NCBI GenBank assembly: GCA_020744425.1
Contig: JAGMUV010000002.1
Location: 1,842,501 to 1,906,500, forward strand
Length of the DNA: 64,000 bases
Source: Dactylonectria macrodidyma
Lineage: Eukaryota; Ascomycota; Sordariomycetes; Hypocreales; Nectriaceae
Reading direction: 5' to 3'
The notes below the pieces were generated by a model. That model saw nothing but the letters and a program-made list of their open reading frames with translations, made no database searches and was not told where the DNA came from. Made by a program: the position numbers and the translations under genes. This document shows, piece after piece, positions 10,446 through 23,916 of this stretch. Each line of letters starts with the position of its first letter. Within the stretch, counting starts at the first letter, position 1.

Positions 10446-12859
10446 TTACATCATACCACTGGCGTTGATAGCTGCCGGCTGGCTGATGGTCATGGGCATG
10501 CTGAGAGTTTGAAGGCTGTTGAAGGATTGCGATGGCGCCATGGTGTTAGGCACGACCATTCCGCTGGATGGTGGCGTGGAGCCGTGGGCAACGGCGTTCA
10601 TGGAGCCGGGCATGTAGGCATGGTCGGAGTTGGGGGATGCCTCCTCGAGAGAACCAAGCTGGTCTTCTCCGGAGAAATCCTCCTCATCCTCGCCAGAGAG
10701 ATTGAACGGACCCTCGCCGCCATCTTCGCGACCATGGGTGCGCTTGTGTCTGCAGAAGAGTTGATTAGCACAGTGTTCAAATGTAAGATGGAATGGAATG
10801 GAATGCGAGAGTCGTTGACGCCATGGAGTATTCAAGTGGGGATAGAAAGAATGAAAGTGGGAGGCATACTGTGCGAGGTTGTCTGAACGAGAGAATGCTT
10901 TGCTACAGTGGGGGCAGATGTATGGTCTCTCCTGTGTATGTGTTCTCACATGTCTAGAATGATGGTCAGATTCACTGTGCAACATGGACATGTATAAAGA
11001 AAACAAAAGAATCTTACCGCTTGAGGTGCTCCAAACGCTTGAAGAGACGACCGCAGGTTGGGATGGGGCAGGAGTGGGACTTCTGGGGATAGGGTCCAAC
11101 CTCCATGACCGTGGCTGAGCGAGCACGTCGGACAACGCCGCCGCTGCCAGGTGCGGGGGCAGATCGTCGATCGCTGACTGAGCCCTCCCTGTGGTATTCC
11201 TCGCTAGTAAGCTGAGGAAACTCCTGCTGATGAAGACCCATGGGGTGATGTGCAGGGCTACCCTCCACGGTGGAGAGGGGAGTGCCATGCCTGGACAAAT
11301 CAACCATATCCTTGTGATGCTGGCTGTTCACCGAGGCACTGTAGGAAAGACCAGGAGGTGAGTTATCAGCAGACTCATCGCCCTCAGCAAGGGGACCAAC
11401 GGACGCAGACACAGATCGTCGAAGTTCGGATGGTCTGTGGGTCTGGGCCGTGGGGGGTGCCGTGGTCGTTGCAATTGCCGACATAGACGGGGGGATGGAT
11501 GAACGCCGTCTTCTCTGCTTGTATGTCGGCGAACCTTCGATCACAGAGTAGACGTTGTTTGTACCATATGGACGGGAGAACTGGGGTCCTGCCAGGTTGG
11601 AAGGAGGCAGTTGCACCACACCGTTCAGGCCGTTCATGCTAGCCAAGTGGTCAGGAATGGCAGAGTACAGGCCGGTCTCTTCGTTGGCAATGTAGGCGGG
11701 CTCAGCAGAGATTCCAAGAGCCTGCTGGGGAGGCGTGATGGGCTCGAACGAGATTCCTCGGTTGCTGTAGTCCTCATACTGCGAAGAGACGAAAGAGGGT
11801 GCCGGAGAGTACTCAAGTGCATAGGCCGGCATGGACGCATGGCGCTGGTGACCGTGGGTGATGGGCACGCCGTTCTGGTTGTACTGAACACGCGTGAAGT
11901 CAGGCTCCCTCTTCACGGGGGGCTGCTGTGCCATCTGGGGGGCCACCGCCATGGCTCCATACGATACCATCGCGTCCATCCCCTCCGCTAAAGGGGGCAT
12001 GGAATGAGGCATCATGGATGGGGGAGGGGGCATCGAATCCATCGCCCTCATGACGGGGGAAGTGGACTGGCTCTGGGAGTAAGACGCCGCCTGCTGGGCG
12101 CTGAAAGACGACGAGTTGGCTTGCTGAGCCTTGGTCAACTGCTCGTAAAGCGACTGAGACGAGTCGTACTGGAAAGAGAGGGCAGGCTCGCTGACAGCGA
12201 CGGTGGTGGCTTCCTGGCCCATCTTCTCGCGCTTCAGGTCACGCTCCAATGCGTCAAGGAACAATCGGTCGTGAGGCACGCTGTACCAGTAGAAGACCTT
12301 CTGCTTCTTCTGGGTTCGGATGCAGTTGTTCTTGTAGAGAAAGTCGAGGAAAGCGCTCTTGGGCTCTTCCAGCGAGGCATCAGTGCCAGACTTGAGGTTT
12401 CGCAAGTCGGAGAAAATTCCCTCTTCGAACTTCTTCGAGTTCTTGACCGGCCGGCCAAAGGCCTGGAATCGGAACGACAAGCATCGAACGATGTCGGTAC
12501 CAGAGATGTGGAAAAGGTTGTTCCTAAGCACATTTTGAGTTAGCGATTCGCGGCTCGGTGCGATCCAGAGAACGCAGTGACCTACCAGAGAACGCAAGAG
12601 ACGTATTCGCCGGTGGGCAGCAAAAATCGACGAATGTACTGGTCTGGCTGCCAGTCGACAGGAGCAGAGATGAGGAAGTACTTGACTGTGGGATTTGTTA
12701 ACTCTAGTCGCGGAACTGGCTTCGCATACGGCTAGACTTACGGTTGTCAACCTGCTGAAGGGCGACCTGGGCGTCATGCGGAAGCGCCTGCTGAGCTTCG
12801 GTGCTAAGCATGAAGGTCTCTGGTTTTTGGGGAGCCATCCCAGGGTGTTGTGGGTACAT
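10446..12859 (-). CDS. STE12: Ste12-like homeodomain/C2H2 transcription factor
   Basis: Transcription factor acting under the pheromone/invasive-growth MAP kinases; orthologues control mating and host penetration. Five exons: 12742-12859, 12586-12685, 11018-12523, 10870-10953 and 10446-10749, giving 703 residues. The STE domain covers roughly residues 30-165 (KYFLISAPVDWQPDQYIRR, NNLFHISGTDIVRCLSFRFQ, KKQKVFYWYSVPHDRLF). Two C2H2 fingers follow: C-x4-C-x12-H-x3-H ending at His580, and C588-x2-C591-x12-H604-x3-H608. Fungal Ste12-like proteins outside yeast carry both the STE domain and two fingers, as here. The start MYPQHPGMAPQKPETFMLS is the conserved one. Intron 4 (10750-10869, 120 nt) falls between Gln603 and the first zinc-binding His of finger 2, is a multiple of three and has no stop. 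An 11 kb gene-free interval lies upstream. Confidence 0.96.
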
Positions 12860-13233
12860 GCTGGGCTGCTGTGATGTGTTGTCTGGAGGTGACGTGACCA
12901 GTGACGGTCAGTCGTGGCGAAGCCTGTGAGGCTGAGAGTTGCGGAGGACTAACTTGGCGACTCAAGTGAATCGCAGGTCAGACTGCTTCTGATGCAAACG
13001 AGATAAACTCGTGATGGTTGCGATGTTGTGAGAAGTGGTCGAGGCGCTGCCTTGAGCCAAGAACTGAGGGAGATGATGCGTGTTGACCAAAATTCGAGAC
13101 CAGCCCGGAATAATGGAATCGCTTCGCAATGCGATTCGAAACCCAGTCACTGCGTCAAGCGGGTGAAGCTGGGAAGAGTTGATGAGAGTACCGTCAAGGC
13201 GTTGATTGGCAATGGTGGGGGGTTGAAGCCGAG

Positions 13234-13249
13234 TGTTTCGCGCGAAACA
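13234..13249. promoter_or_regulatory. Palindrome TGTTTCGCGCGAAACA upstream of STE12
   Basis: A perfect 16-bp palindrome lies about 375 bp upstream of the STE12 ATG. Its core TTTCGCGCGAAA matches the E2F-type and yeast SBF/MBF (CGCGAAA) consensus. Its ends give GAAACA, six of seven bases of the Ste12 pheromone element TGAAACA in both orientations. Function is inferred from sequence only. Confidence 0.35.
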
Positions 13250-16200
13250 GCGAGGGATCGAGCCAGATTAAAGCTGTATGCGAACAGAGAACAAAATTCA
13301 ATATTGGAAAAAAGGCAACAGGACCGATGGAACGATGCTCGTCAAGAGAACAGCGAGTCTGTGGTGATGGAAGAACGAAGGGCGGCTGACGCGAAGGGGT
13401 GGTGATGGGCGTCAGGCGGCGTCGGGGTGCCTGTTGAAATGGAAGAGAAACGGTAGAGGGCGACTCCGGAATGGGGCGCGGAGACGGTGGAGCGAGGAGG
13501 GGAGGGGGGAGGGAGAGGGTAATAAATGAAGGGAAAATAAAGAAAACGACAGAAGAAGAGATTTCAGAGAGATTCCAAGTGGGCGGGTGAGGACGACTCG
13601 GGGTTTAATGAGATGTGTGGTAGCGTCGACGGCCGACGGGAGGGCAGGATAGGTAAGGTAGTAGGGCAGGTTGGGAACGGGGTGGGTTCGGAATTGGGCA
13701 ACCACCTAGGCCTGAGGAGCCCAGGAAGGAGAGAGAGAGCCCGCGCGCAAGAGAAGACGGGAGGCGAGCGAGTTGGTGGGTGGGTGGGTGGATGAATGCC
13801 CGTGAGCCACACAACCCGCACGGTGCTTTTAGGGGATAAGGTGGGATGGCCACTCATGAAAGGGTGGAGAGGTACCTCTCAGTGGCTCCCAGTGGCTCCA
13901 GCCCTTGGTAGGGAGCGCGCCGCTCTAGCGCACCCGCGAGTAGCAACAGCAAAACAACAAATGGAAACCCAGATAGGTACTGCGGCACCTGGCCTGCCCA
14001 CCTGCAAATCAGAGGTACATCGGCCCAATGCCGACCGCACCGCCTGCACCAGACAAGAAGACTTTCCTCTATAGTGCTCGCCCGGTTAACCTTACCGTAC
14101 ATCCAAAGCCAGGCCACTGAAAGACTGCGTCCTGGCTTCCATGGCTGAACTCATTCCCCCGCTTAACACGGGCTATGACCGCCTTCATGGCGCATCTCTT
14201 CGCCCTTCCTCCACCGTGATTCCTCCATCGAACCCATACTGTACGCACTTCTCCTCGCCCGCCCCTCGGTCTGGATCCTGGGCCTGGGTCTTGGGTCTTG
14301 GGTCGGGCTGATAGGACCCCTGGTCACCCAAAAACTGGGCCGCGTTGCCTTGACCAGGGATGACATGGGTATGGCATGGCATGGTCCACGGAGGATAGGC
14401 TACCAGGGGCGCGATGCCGTCTGTGGATATCGGCGAGGATATGAATGTGGATTGTTGTTTCTTGGGGTCGGGTCTGTCCCATGAGGAGGCTTGTGCTGCT
14501 CCTGGCTGCGCTTGTGGTGCCGTGCGCGACATCAAGTGCGGTGTGGAAGGAGTAGGCGTTTTGCATAATGGGCGTGATGGTCGACCTGGGCGTGTGCCTC
14601 GAGGCGCGAGATTGGAGAGATGGGTTGGGGCATCGTGATGATGGTGGTGTCTGGGAGAATGCAGCAAGGCCCGCGTTGGAGACCCCTCGATGCCCATTGC
14701 TTTTCGCAGATGACCGAACACATGAACAGCGACGAACTGACTGGCAAAAGACAGCCACGATGGATGGATTCAGAGCATGTCAACACACACCAGCAGGGGC
14801 CTCGTTGTTCTCCTTACCGGGTATGCAGGCTTATTCCCACGCCCCTCAGTCCATCCGCACACTCCCTTTGTCATCGGACGAGACAAACTGAGCAGACTCG
14901 AGCAGCCGGGCTGGCAGGGGATCGCGGAAACGGAACCGGAGTTGCATTCGCAGCTTTCGCAAAACGGCATGGCTATGTACTAAGGTACTGTGCTCCCACG
15001 CCGACGTCTCCTCAGGGCAACATCGACGACGAGATGGAGAAGCGATGGCGATCATAGACACGCACCGACTAGCGAGGATGGAAGGAAACTCTGCGACACA
15101 AGACACAGGGCGTCAAGCGGTTCCTGACACGGCCGCATCGCGTCGCCAGTCTGAGCCCTGTGATTGGGTCCGCAGGTTATTCTGAAGCATAGCTCAGAGA
15201 GAATCCCAGAGACAATCTCCAGCCGGATGTGCCCCGGCTACCACCGCGACTCTGTTGGGTAGGGAGAAGATGACCAGCAGAGAGGCGTGTCTCCCTCGTG
15301 CACCAGGGGTGTTGCCCCCATGCCAACAACATCCTGCGCCTGCAACTCTGATGGTCAGGGCGGCGACACTTCTAGAGCCGGGGTAACCACATCCTCTCAG
15401 CTCTCTCGGTCTTGTTGATAACCCGCATCTCGAAATCCACCTGTTGACTTATTAACCATCACAAGCGTACCAAAATATCGACGTATTGTGGGGTCCGAGA
15501 GATTACCAGCATCATCATTACCTCGTTCTGGTGTGGACCACCGAACAAGGGCGAGGCAATTGGTTTTAGCGTCATCTTACCAAGTTCTCCGCGTTGGTCT
15601 CGGAACATGCTGAGCACAATGCGAAATTGTCCCAACCAACCGAGGCTTGGTGGCTTAATTTTGTTCTTCGGTCAACTAAGACCGATGCCAGCTATACCAG
15701 CCGCGATGCCACTCAGCACCGCGACGCCTAGCAGCCTAATGTTTTGAAGCCGCCGCTAAACACCTTGCGATATACCTCATGTTCTCTTACTACGTCCGGA
15801 TTCAGATATCATCATTTAAGACCTTCGAAGGGAGTCCTGTCCTGTCTCTGCTATTAGCGAACAACTCCACACCGAATGTCGTCCTGTCTAAAACATTGCT
15901 GTCTCTATAACCACGTTGTGGGCAATATTGGCCGGTTTAAGATTGCCTATCTGCGCCGCTCTGGTCTTGTCGTGGTGTAGGAGGACGCCATGTGTAGCTC
16001 ACAAAGGATGAGCCATACGGATGTTTGATTACGCATTTTAGTGGCGCTCTCCTCATCGTTCCGAGCCAACCGACAAGAAGAGGTGGTCCGTTCGTTCTCT
16101 CCCACGCGAACCAGAGCATGGTGTCACAGAAACTGGCCCCAATATGAAGAATCGACGCTACTTGGGGCACGTCAGTGCTTGTGCATGCGTAAGAACTCCC

Positions 16201-18627
16201 GAGGTCAGGGCATTCATAACTGTGCCTTGCGTCAGAGCGATGGCACATTGTGCTCGCACTGCAGGGCTTTATCATATGCATAATCCCAAATTCACACTAC
16301 AATGAGCAACGATCGGAGACAACAATGGCGCTGATGACAACCGCAACTACAAACTACTTACTACCTCGTACCTCCGGGTTTTAGCGATCCCTATAGTAGA
16401 CAACGTCTATTCCCCTCTTCCCGAACCAGCACTACGAACCGAAATGAGCCCTCTGAGGACTGTCTGGGTACCCCTCTCAGAGGTCGCAGTGTAACTCCCT
16501 GCTCTGTGCCCGTATCGGTATGGCCATGATCCGCGCGACATTTCCTCTCGTGTCCTACTATGGTACAGATGTGTCTATGATCGAATCGAAGAAAGCTTCT
16601 CTGGGCCTTTCACCATTCCCCTCTTGGGCAGTCCACATAATGAGGGATGGGGCCCTCAACGACGGAATCAGACCATGAAAGGACACTAGCTAGACTAGAA
16701 GGTGGTTGTGCTCTTCTAAAGCCGACCAGCTGAGCAAAGCATCTTGATCAGAGACCATGCTCAAAACCAGATCACAGCAGGCGAAAGAAACAAACCCCAC
16801 CACCTTGAACGATCGGACATGAGGAGCCATCTTGGCATTTGAGATAATTACCACTGACTTACACTTAACAACGCTTTCTCGTGCTTGCCTGCTCAATCAT
16901 CACAATTAGGGTATTTCGTTGGCAAGGAAAATCAGCCAATCTTCGCCATCCATCCCTTGCAGAAAACGGCCACGTCTCGACGCCGCTTTAGAAAGGAGCA
17001 ATCCAACCCAGTCAGTCAACCATCCATTCGGACAACAGGAGTCAAGACTGCATGTTGGACAGGGATGTGACCCGAGAAACCCAGAAATCCCCAGGCCAGA
17101 GCAAAGAAGCCCTCAGCGACTTCCTTGAAGGAGCAGGAATTCAGGATTCCTAGCACCCCGCCCCCCTTGCGAAGGCTGAGTCAAAGTGCGGGAGGAGGGG
17201 GCATGGTCAAGATGAAACGCGCCTGCGGGACTGCGTCAGGAAGTCATGCTCGTTTCTGATGCCTCAAGACTCCGCCGGCGCTAATGACACCCACCCCTTC
17301 TTAAGTGGCTTTTGTGCTGAGACACGCCCCCTCCAACGCAGACTCTTGTCTGTGAGTCTTTCGCGAGCCCAGTTTCCCAGCCACGCGCTACGCTGCTGGG
17401 TCCAAGTCTGTTTGTTATGGACCACATCGAATCAATCGCATCATCACCGTTCTGGGGGGGGTCATTGGACCAGAGAGCCTCCTATGTGGGCCAATGAGTT
17501 CGGTTCGAGAAACGGTTGCGAGCAAAAAAGACGCCTGCGTTGAAGAGGACGGCGAAGCCTGACGAGACGGGGGGCAAAATCCCCATCCCCAGAGACGCCA
17601 TGAGCCGCCTAGTTCAAACCTGGACACACAGCGAAGTTGACGACGTGCGGCAGTTGGTTCGCACCCTTTTGGAGCGGCCACAACCATTCATTGCAGATCG
17701 TCCCATGAAATGCGAGGCAAGATCTAACAAGAGGTTATTTCGTATGGAAGAGACCGAAAATACGGCCAAAATAGGTTGAGTCATTTCCCCGAGAGTAGAG
17801 GCCTTAGACGCAGCGACGAGAGTCATTGGATCCATGCTCAACGCAGAGGGAGGGTACCAAGTGGCAACCTCCTTGTGGTGCATTGTTTGCCTCTCGTCAT
17901 GACAAGTCACAAACGCAAACCCCCAAGCCAGTTTGATCTCCAAGTCCTGAACTGGTGGCTGGCCTGCTTGGGGCTGCTTGATCGTCCCGCGCCAACGGCG
18001 AACGATTTCTCTCACCGTCTCAAGTTATGGTGAGCTCGGGCTATCCGTAGATCGATCTTGAAGGCGTTTATACTGGGTATGAACAAAATGCTTGCAGTCA
18101 GAATGCCCTTGGTCACCAAAGCGGAAGGCTCGCATGTGGTTGGGCTACAGTAGCATCGGCTCCCTGGACATGACCTGCAAAACCCCTTGGGTAATTTTAA
18201 TTCCCTTGCCATCAGCTCCATGTTTAGACTGCGATTGGGAAACACAATGGGACGGGGTCCTCATCGGAACAATCGGTGTGATTGCGGGCTAGAGGCCGAT
18301 GTCGTGAGGAAACGAAATGGTGTTGTTCGCCGTTTGGACCGTCAACAGGAGAGGTGGCGGATACGTGCGGTCACACTTCAGGCCGGCACATGCAGCTAAT
18401 TTGGATCAATATCCTTAAGCCCTGCCATGAATGGGTCTTGGACATGACGGTCACAGTAAAAGAACGTGGATTCAAGAGTCACGAAACAGAGAGGGCGTCT
18501 AGCTCGCCAATCTAATCTGATCAGTGAGGGCATCGGTATCCACCAGGCCTCGGGCATTTGTGATTTAGTCCGTCTGGCTGCACTGGAGAAACACAGAAAG
18601 CGCAAAACCGAGTAAGAAACGGGGGGT

Positions 18628-18680
18628 AAAGAGAAGGGGGGGGGGAGAGTAGGGAGAGAGGGGAGAGAGGGGAGAAAGAC
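18628..18680. repeat. G-rich / GAGAGG low-complexity tract
   Basis: A run of about ten G followed by AGGGAGAGAGG-like units. It is a purine-rich strand-asymmetric tract within the gene-free interval; no function is indicated. Confidence 0.6.
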
Positions 18681-21600
18681 AGGCGAACAGAAGACCAAAA
18701 TCTGTCCAACGGCCCGTGTGACGCTCGACGCTGGCGTTTCAGAGCCTGTCTAGAGTCCAAAATTAGTACGACCTTATCCCGAAACAACCAATCAGCAGCC
18801 TAAAGAGCTGTCTCCCCAGCGGCACCCAGCTCCTCTACGGGGAAGGGCCCAGTTTAGGATCTTATTCCGAGCAGCGATTGGTTCCGTCAGATTTAGAGCC
18901 CAACCTCATCCTTCATGCCTCGTTTTCATGCCTCGTCCTCATGCCTCTCATCGGTGGCCGCATCCCTCCAAAACCTAGTCACCGTATAGGTCAGGAATAG
19001 TAAACAGCAGCCACCCTTGATGGCGGCCGATCTGTCTGCGGCCTGGAGAAGGGCGGATCAAGCCCCCAAGTCACTGGCTGCTCAAAGCGCTCAGCAAAGT
19101 GCTCAGCAAAGCACTCCTTGAAAACACTTCTCATGGTGTAATCACAAAAGCTGAGAGGTCCTCACCCAGGCGATGTCTTCCAGAGGCTTCGCCATTCCTC
19201 CACCTCGGCGCCAACTGAAAGATGAGAATGGCAGGGGGTTTGAAAATAGAACTCGGTTCGGTCATGTCAAGGTCATGGAGCGGGGGCTACTGGTATCTCG
19301 TTCAGCTCGCCAGCGCCCCCTCAACAACCTTCCTAGTTCAGTGTGTTTGTTAGCCTAGGTGACAAGGACGCACCCAACAGAAGTCCTCGCTTGTCCATGG
19401 CGGCGGGATGCTCCTCTGTCAGAATCCTGACCTGGGGATCCTAACAGCCTCTCTGGGTGGTATCTTGACACGGCACAGCATCCATTCAAGACTGCTTTCA
19501 GATCTTGGCTGGTCCATCTAGGCAAGCCAGCACGGCTAGCAAACCTGAAACGGCCCAAGCTTTCGATGACCGATTTGTGAGCCATTGAAACAATGGCATC
19601 TTGTTCAGTGTCCGGAAAGTAGGCACTATCACCACCGCCACCGTTACCACCGCCGCCATCCACCAGGCTGGGTCCGAGGGGAAGAAATCGTCTCTCTCTC
19701 CCGGGTACGTGCTCAAAGTGCTTTGCATCATGTGAGACGGCCGATCTTATCGTCATCTGGGTGTGCACACGGGGACTGTCAGCCGGTGCAAACTCGGCCC
19801 CAGCCTTGCTGGGCTCCAATCTAAGTGGAAAGGCTCGATTACAACTCTTTGACTGGTCCAGGCCTGTGCTGGGATCCCGGGTACCTGGGGTGATGGGGAT
19901 ATCCCGTTCCCTCTGGTGCAGGACCCGAAACCTCATGGGAGTCCCTGCTCCCGCCTGTTCAGGTACATGAAACCTCCAAGGGGTAGCCACACGTTCTTCC
20001 AGAACATCTTGAAGCAGGCACGCCGCTTCCCAAACACAAGGCTCCTCGCCTACAAGTTTGTTTCCGGGGTACCAAGGATCCAGGTCCCGTGGCTTTCACT
20101 AGCAGTCCTCACTAGGCCCTGCAGATACGGCCAGTTGACGATGCTACTGCGCCGGGGCTTGTGCTTGAGCTGGTTACATTCTTTCCGCTCGGCTTGACTC
20201 GTGTCCTCACCAGGCGTCCAAGTTTCCACCCTTGGCCGCGGACACTGCAACTGAGGGACCCTCCTCCGCCGCCACAGTTGTGGATGGCGAGTAGGGCAAA
20301 GCCGGTGGCGAGTTCAAGCTGCGCCAGTCGGACCAGCCGCGTCGGTATTGCTTCTTTGGCTCTCGGCCGTGGCAGAGCCGTTGAGCCGCTGAGCCGTTAA
20401 CGCTGTTGATAGCAGCAAACTCTTGCATATGCATGGGTCCTTGACTTGGCTCGTCTTTTCCCAAGAGCAGTTCTCTTTGCAGGGCCGTCGACTCAGCACG
20501 AGCATGCCCAGATAAAGCAAATCACTTCCGATCTTGACGTTAAGCTCGTCGATATATGCTTTGCAGTAGGCTCCCGCGCCAAGTTCTTCAACGGCCTTGC
20601 CATGCCAGTAGGGCGTCCGTGGATCTAAACGTAATTAAGTCGTGGCTACTGATGCGGATATCCTTCCCAAGGCTCAAAATCCCGAGGTGGAGTTGTCGGC
20701 GGGTTTGAGACCCTGGTTTCCAAGGATCTTGCTCGACAGCGCAATCGTCTATCTCTTTGTCTGCGTCCTAGGTGGCGATTTACTACGCAGGAGAACTGGA
20801 TTTTCACGCCGCCATCGTAATCCCTTCGTCGTGGAAACCATTGTCGACCAGGGAGCGGTCCATGGCGATATCCGGACATGGCCATAACCCCACGTCCCAG
20901 CACGTCCCATGGAAGCCCCTTATCATGAAACCGCCATGGCTCCGTGAAGCAGGCATCCCCGGCACGACAGCATTAACTTGGCAGCGTTAAATCCACCCAT
21001 CAGTGTCCTCCGACTGGTCGGACCCTTCTTGCTGAGCTCTCTCATCACACAGACCATCCCCAAGCTCGCTCGCCACTCGACGGTTTTGGCCGAGGCGGGC
21101 GGAGTTCTCAAAGTGCTCAACCGGCCGGCGCCCCGGACTCCATTGCTTACTCCAGGAGGAGGAACCTGCGCTTCCTCACGACGTACGGAGGTCGATCGGC
21201 TGGCGGGTGTGTTTCATACGGAATCTCCCATGCACAAGAAATTCTCCGAATGGGCGAACTGTGGGCAATGCCGTCTTAGAGACGGCGCGTAGGGGCTGGG
21301 GCGTCTCAGATTCTTTGATGCATCGCTGAGTTCGGCATGTGTATGTGTCATCTACTTCTTCTCTTGGCAGCCTCGAGGGTCTGGACGCCATCTATCACGG
21401 ATATGGTACTGTTTTCTGCCTAGTGATGGATGAAGACTTGTAGGTCTCGCCGATAGAGGCTGTTCTGGTGCTCAGCTTGTGGTGCCGCTATTGGGGCTTG
21501 TCAGCCAAGCTTGTTTGGACAACCGAAGGGTCAAAGCGAGTCACATACGTAGCTCCGTTTAATGGGTTTAGACAAGCTAGCTACATGGAGAAATGGCAAA

Positions 21601-23916
21601 TCTCAGCGTTGCATCATTCTTCAAACGTGTTTTGGCTATTTTTATGTGTACGTGCCTTTTTATCATGTCTAGGGTAGGCTGCGCGACGACGCAACATGTG
21701 AGCTTTCTAGTCAGAGCAGACGCGTCAACGGCATGGAATAACTCTCTAGTGGTAAAATGTCTTGTGTGTGCCTTTGTTTCTGGACAGTATGGTGATCGCA
21801 AGGACGCGTTTAAGTGGCAACTGATGCGAGCTTGCGAGGTGGGTGTGTTTTATTACACACCTGTGCTGGTGTCTTAGATGATGTGTGAGTTGAAAGGTGA
21901 TGTAACTTCAGAGTCCCCTACCATAAGCACCTAAAAATAGCCAACAACAACAAAATAAGTCGCGTAAAAACATTCATCTTCGCTACGAAGAGGAGAGATA
22001 TCGACAGTGTTATTACTTGCCCGTTTATATCGCATTTCACGTCAAATTCGGAGAGTTACTATAGCACGAAACACCAAAATCTCCGAGTGTTTTTCCATTC
22101 TCGCCTATGCCCTCGCTCAAACGCAGATCAAGTTTCGCAATTTATATCTTCGGCCATCACACCTCTTCTAGTGTGAAGTTTGGTGGTATTGAACATGTTA
22201 TCGAAACAGAGGGGAGGCAGAATGGCATCATCCACTGCCACCAAGTTGCAGCGGGACGCGGAGCTGGGTTCGGGGTTCTGACAACTTTTCCGGCATAGAA
22301 ACACACATAACTGAAGTTACATCTATATGAAGAAAGAAAGAAACGACACCGTGAATTCAAGTGGAACCTGCATATTTGTGTCCCGAGTCTGTGAATTGTG
22401 TCTAGGGCCGTTGCGAGGCGTAGAGACGTAAGATAACCGCGCATAACTTGTTGATGGTTTGAGTGACCGACGCTGTCTCCCCAGTTACATAGAACAGTAA
22501 GTTGCATGTGTTTGCGGCCTGGGAAACTGCTTCGGAAGAAATTGAAGAAGAATCCAAACGGCGATGAAAAGATGTTGATGGCCATGTGGCTCGACCTAGA
22601 GGCGTGAGCGAGCTGTCGTCATGAGCGCAAAGCAAGACGCAGACGAAATATTCACCCAAGGCAGTAGGACGCTGATGCTGATTGTGCCTTACTGCTCGAT
22701 CTTGGCGGTAAGCATTCCAAATCTCGGCGGATGCTTCGTTAGCGCCTTGCTTTGCGCACACGATGATGGCTCTCCTGCGTGTCTCTAGACTGGGCCACTT
22801 GGCCATCAATATCTTTACCAACTTTAAGAGGTTGGTGACGCAAGATGGTGCTCATCGAGGGATATAGGATACAGTCCTCCGAAGGAACTATCTTTTAATT
22901 GAGAAAGTTTACCGCCGAAATCACTGTTCGGACTACTGGTTCTGCGTTCGTGTCGGAAAAAGGGCTTTGGCGACCGTCGGGTGGTACCTTCGACACGTAT
23001 GTGCGTTATATGATAAGGACGAGGCGGTCAGTATCACGGAAGGAGTTGAAAACGCGTCGGGGAACATCCAAGTTCGTGCCGCCTCTTCGAATATCCTCCG
23101 CAACGGCTTGAAAGCTAATGTGCTGATTACGGAAGTTGTTCAGCACAAATAGAGTAGTAGGGCCGGACGTGAGAGAACCGGCTTCCACACCGAAGAAGGA
23201 GAAGAGAATCGCGAGTATCTATCGTAGCCCTTGGTAGACCTCTGGATGGCCATTGAGTTTTGGATTCAGGCTGGACACGCTTCGAGTTGGGGAAATGGAG
23301 AAGCCGCCTACTTCAACACTGTCACGAGTATTCAGGTTGTACAACCTCACACTGCCTAACAAGGACCACAAATGTTAATCGGACTTGCCGACAATACCAT
23401 ATGATAGGTGATTTGTTCGCTGCAAGACACGTTGGGGATATGCCAACTGCCACGCGCAAAGATCAATCGCCAAAGACCGACGCGACTTAAGCACTGTTGG
23501 CTTATATTGCCAAAAGAGGTTCTGATAGGTGACATGGATATGGCTGTTGGTCGGCGCGACTTCTCGATGACTGCATCTCCACACATGACGAGCACCTCAT
23601 TAATATGCCACTTGATAAGAAGACTGTAGTTATCACAGGAGACTAGGAAGCAAGTACAGTAAGCAACGCAGAAAGGCGGATTCACGTAGGCACCAGGGGA
23701 AGGCAAACAGGCCGATTCGCTGCTAAACAACGAATCACCGAACTCAGGTCCACAAATAGCTAGAGAGAATAAAAAGAAGAGTGGCAGACATCAAAAACGC
23801 GGCCTTTTGAACACCCTATATACACGTACGTAGTCGCTCCACCCACCCCGCGTTCAACTTTCCAACATGGCAACACCACGTCCTTCAGCTAGGAAGCACA
23901 GCTCTCTAGATGAAGC

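Larger units (their letters stand above)
12860..23916. other. Eleven-kilobase interval without a recognisable gene
   Basis: Between STE12 (start at 12859, minus) and the coronin stop at 23917. Both strands carry only short open frames, the longest 211 codons at 19355-19990 (minus), with no recognised domain and no convincing splice chain. Composition is mixed, with CT/GA-rich tracts at 13440-13560 and 18630-18690. There is a short tandem of GCTCAGCAAAG-like units at 19086-19110, and CATGCCTCGT-like units at 18916-18950. I found no tRNA, rRNA or transposase. It likely includes a long STE12 promoter and leader and may hold non-coding transcripts or fast-evolving small genes. Confidence 0.55.

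Noticed and set aside
19355..19990. 211-codon minus-strand open frame in the large empty interval
   Set aside because: No recognised domain, no conserved-looking motif and no flanking splice structure; left unannotated, but the best coding candidate in the interval.
22402..22821. 139-codon minus-strand frame, with another short frame at 23006-23188
   Set aside because: Some protein-like stretches, but I could not join them into one gene with consistent splice sites or match a family.
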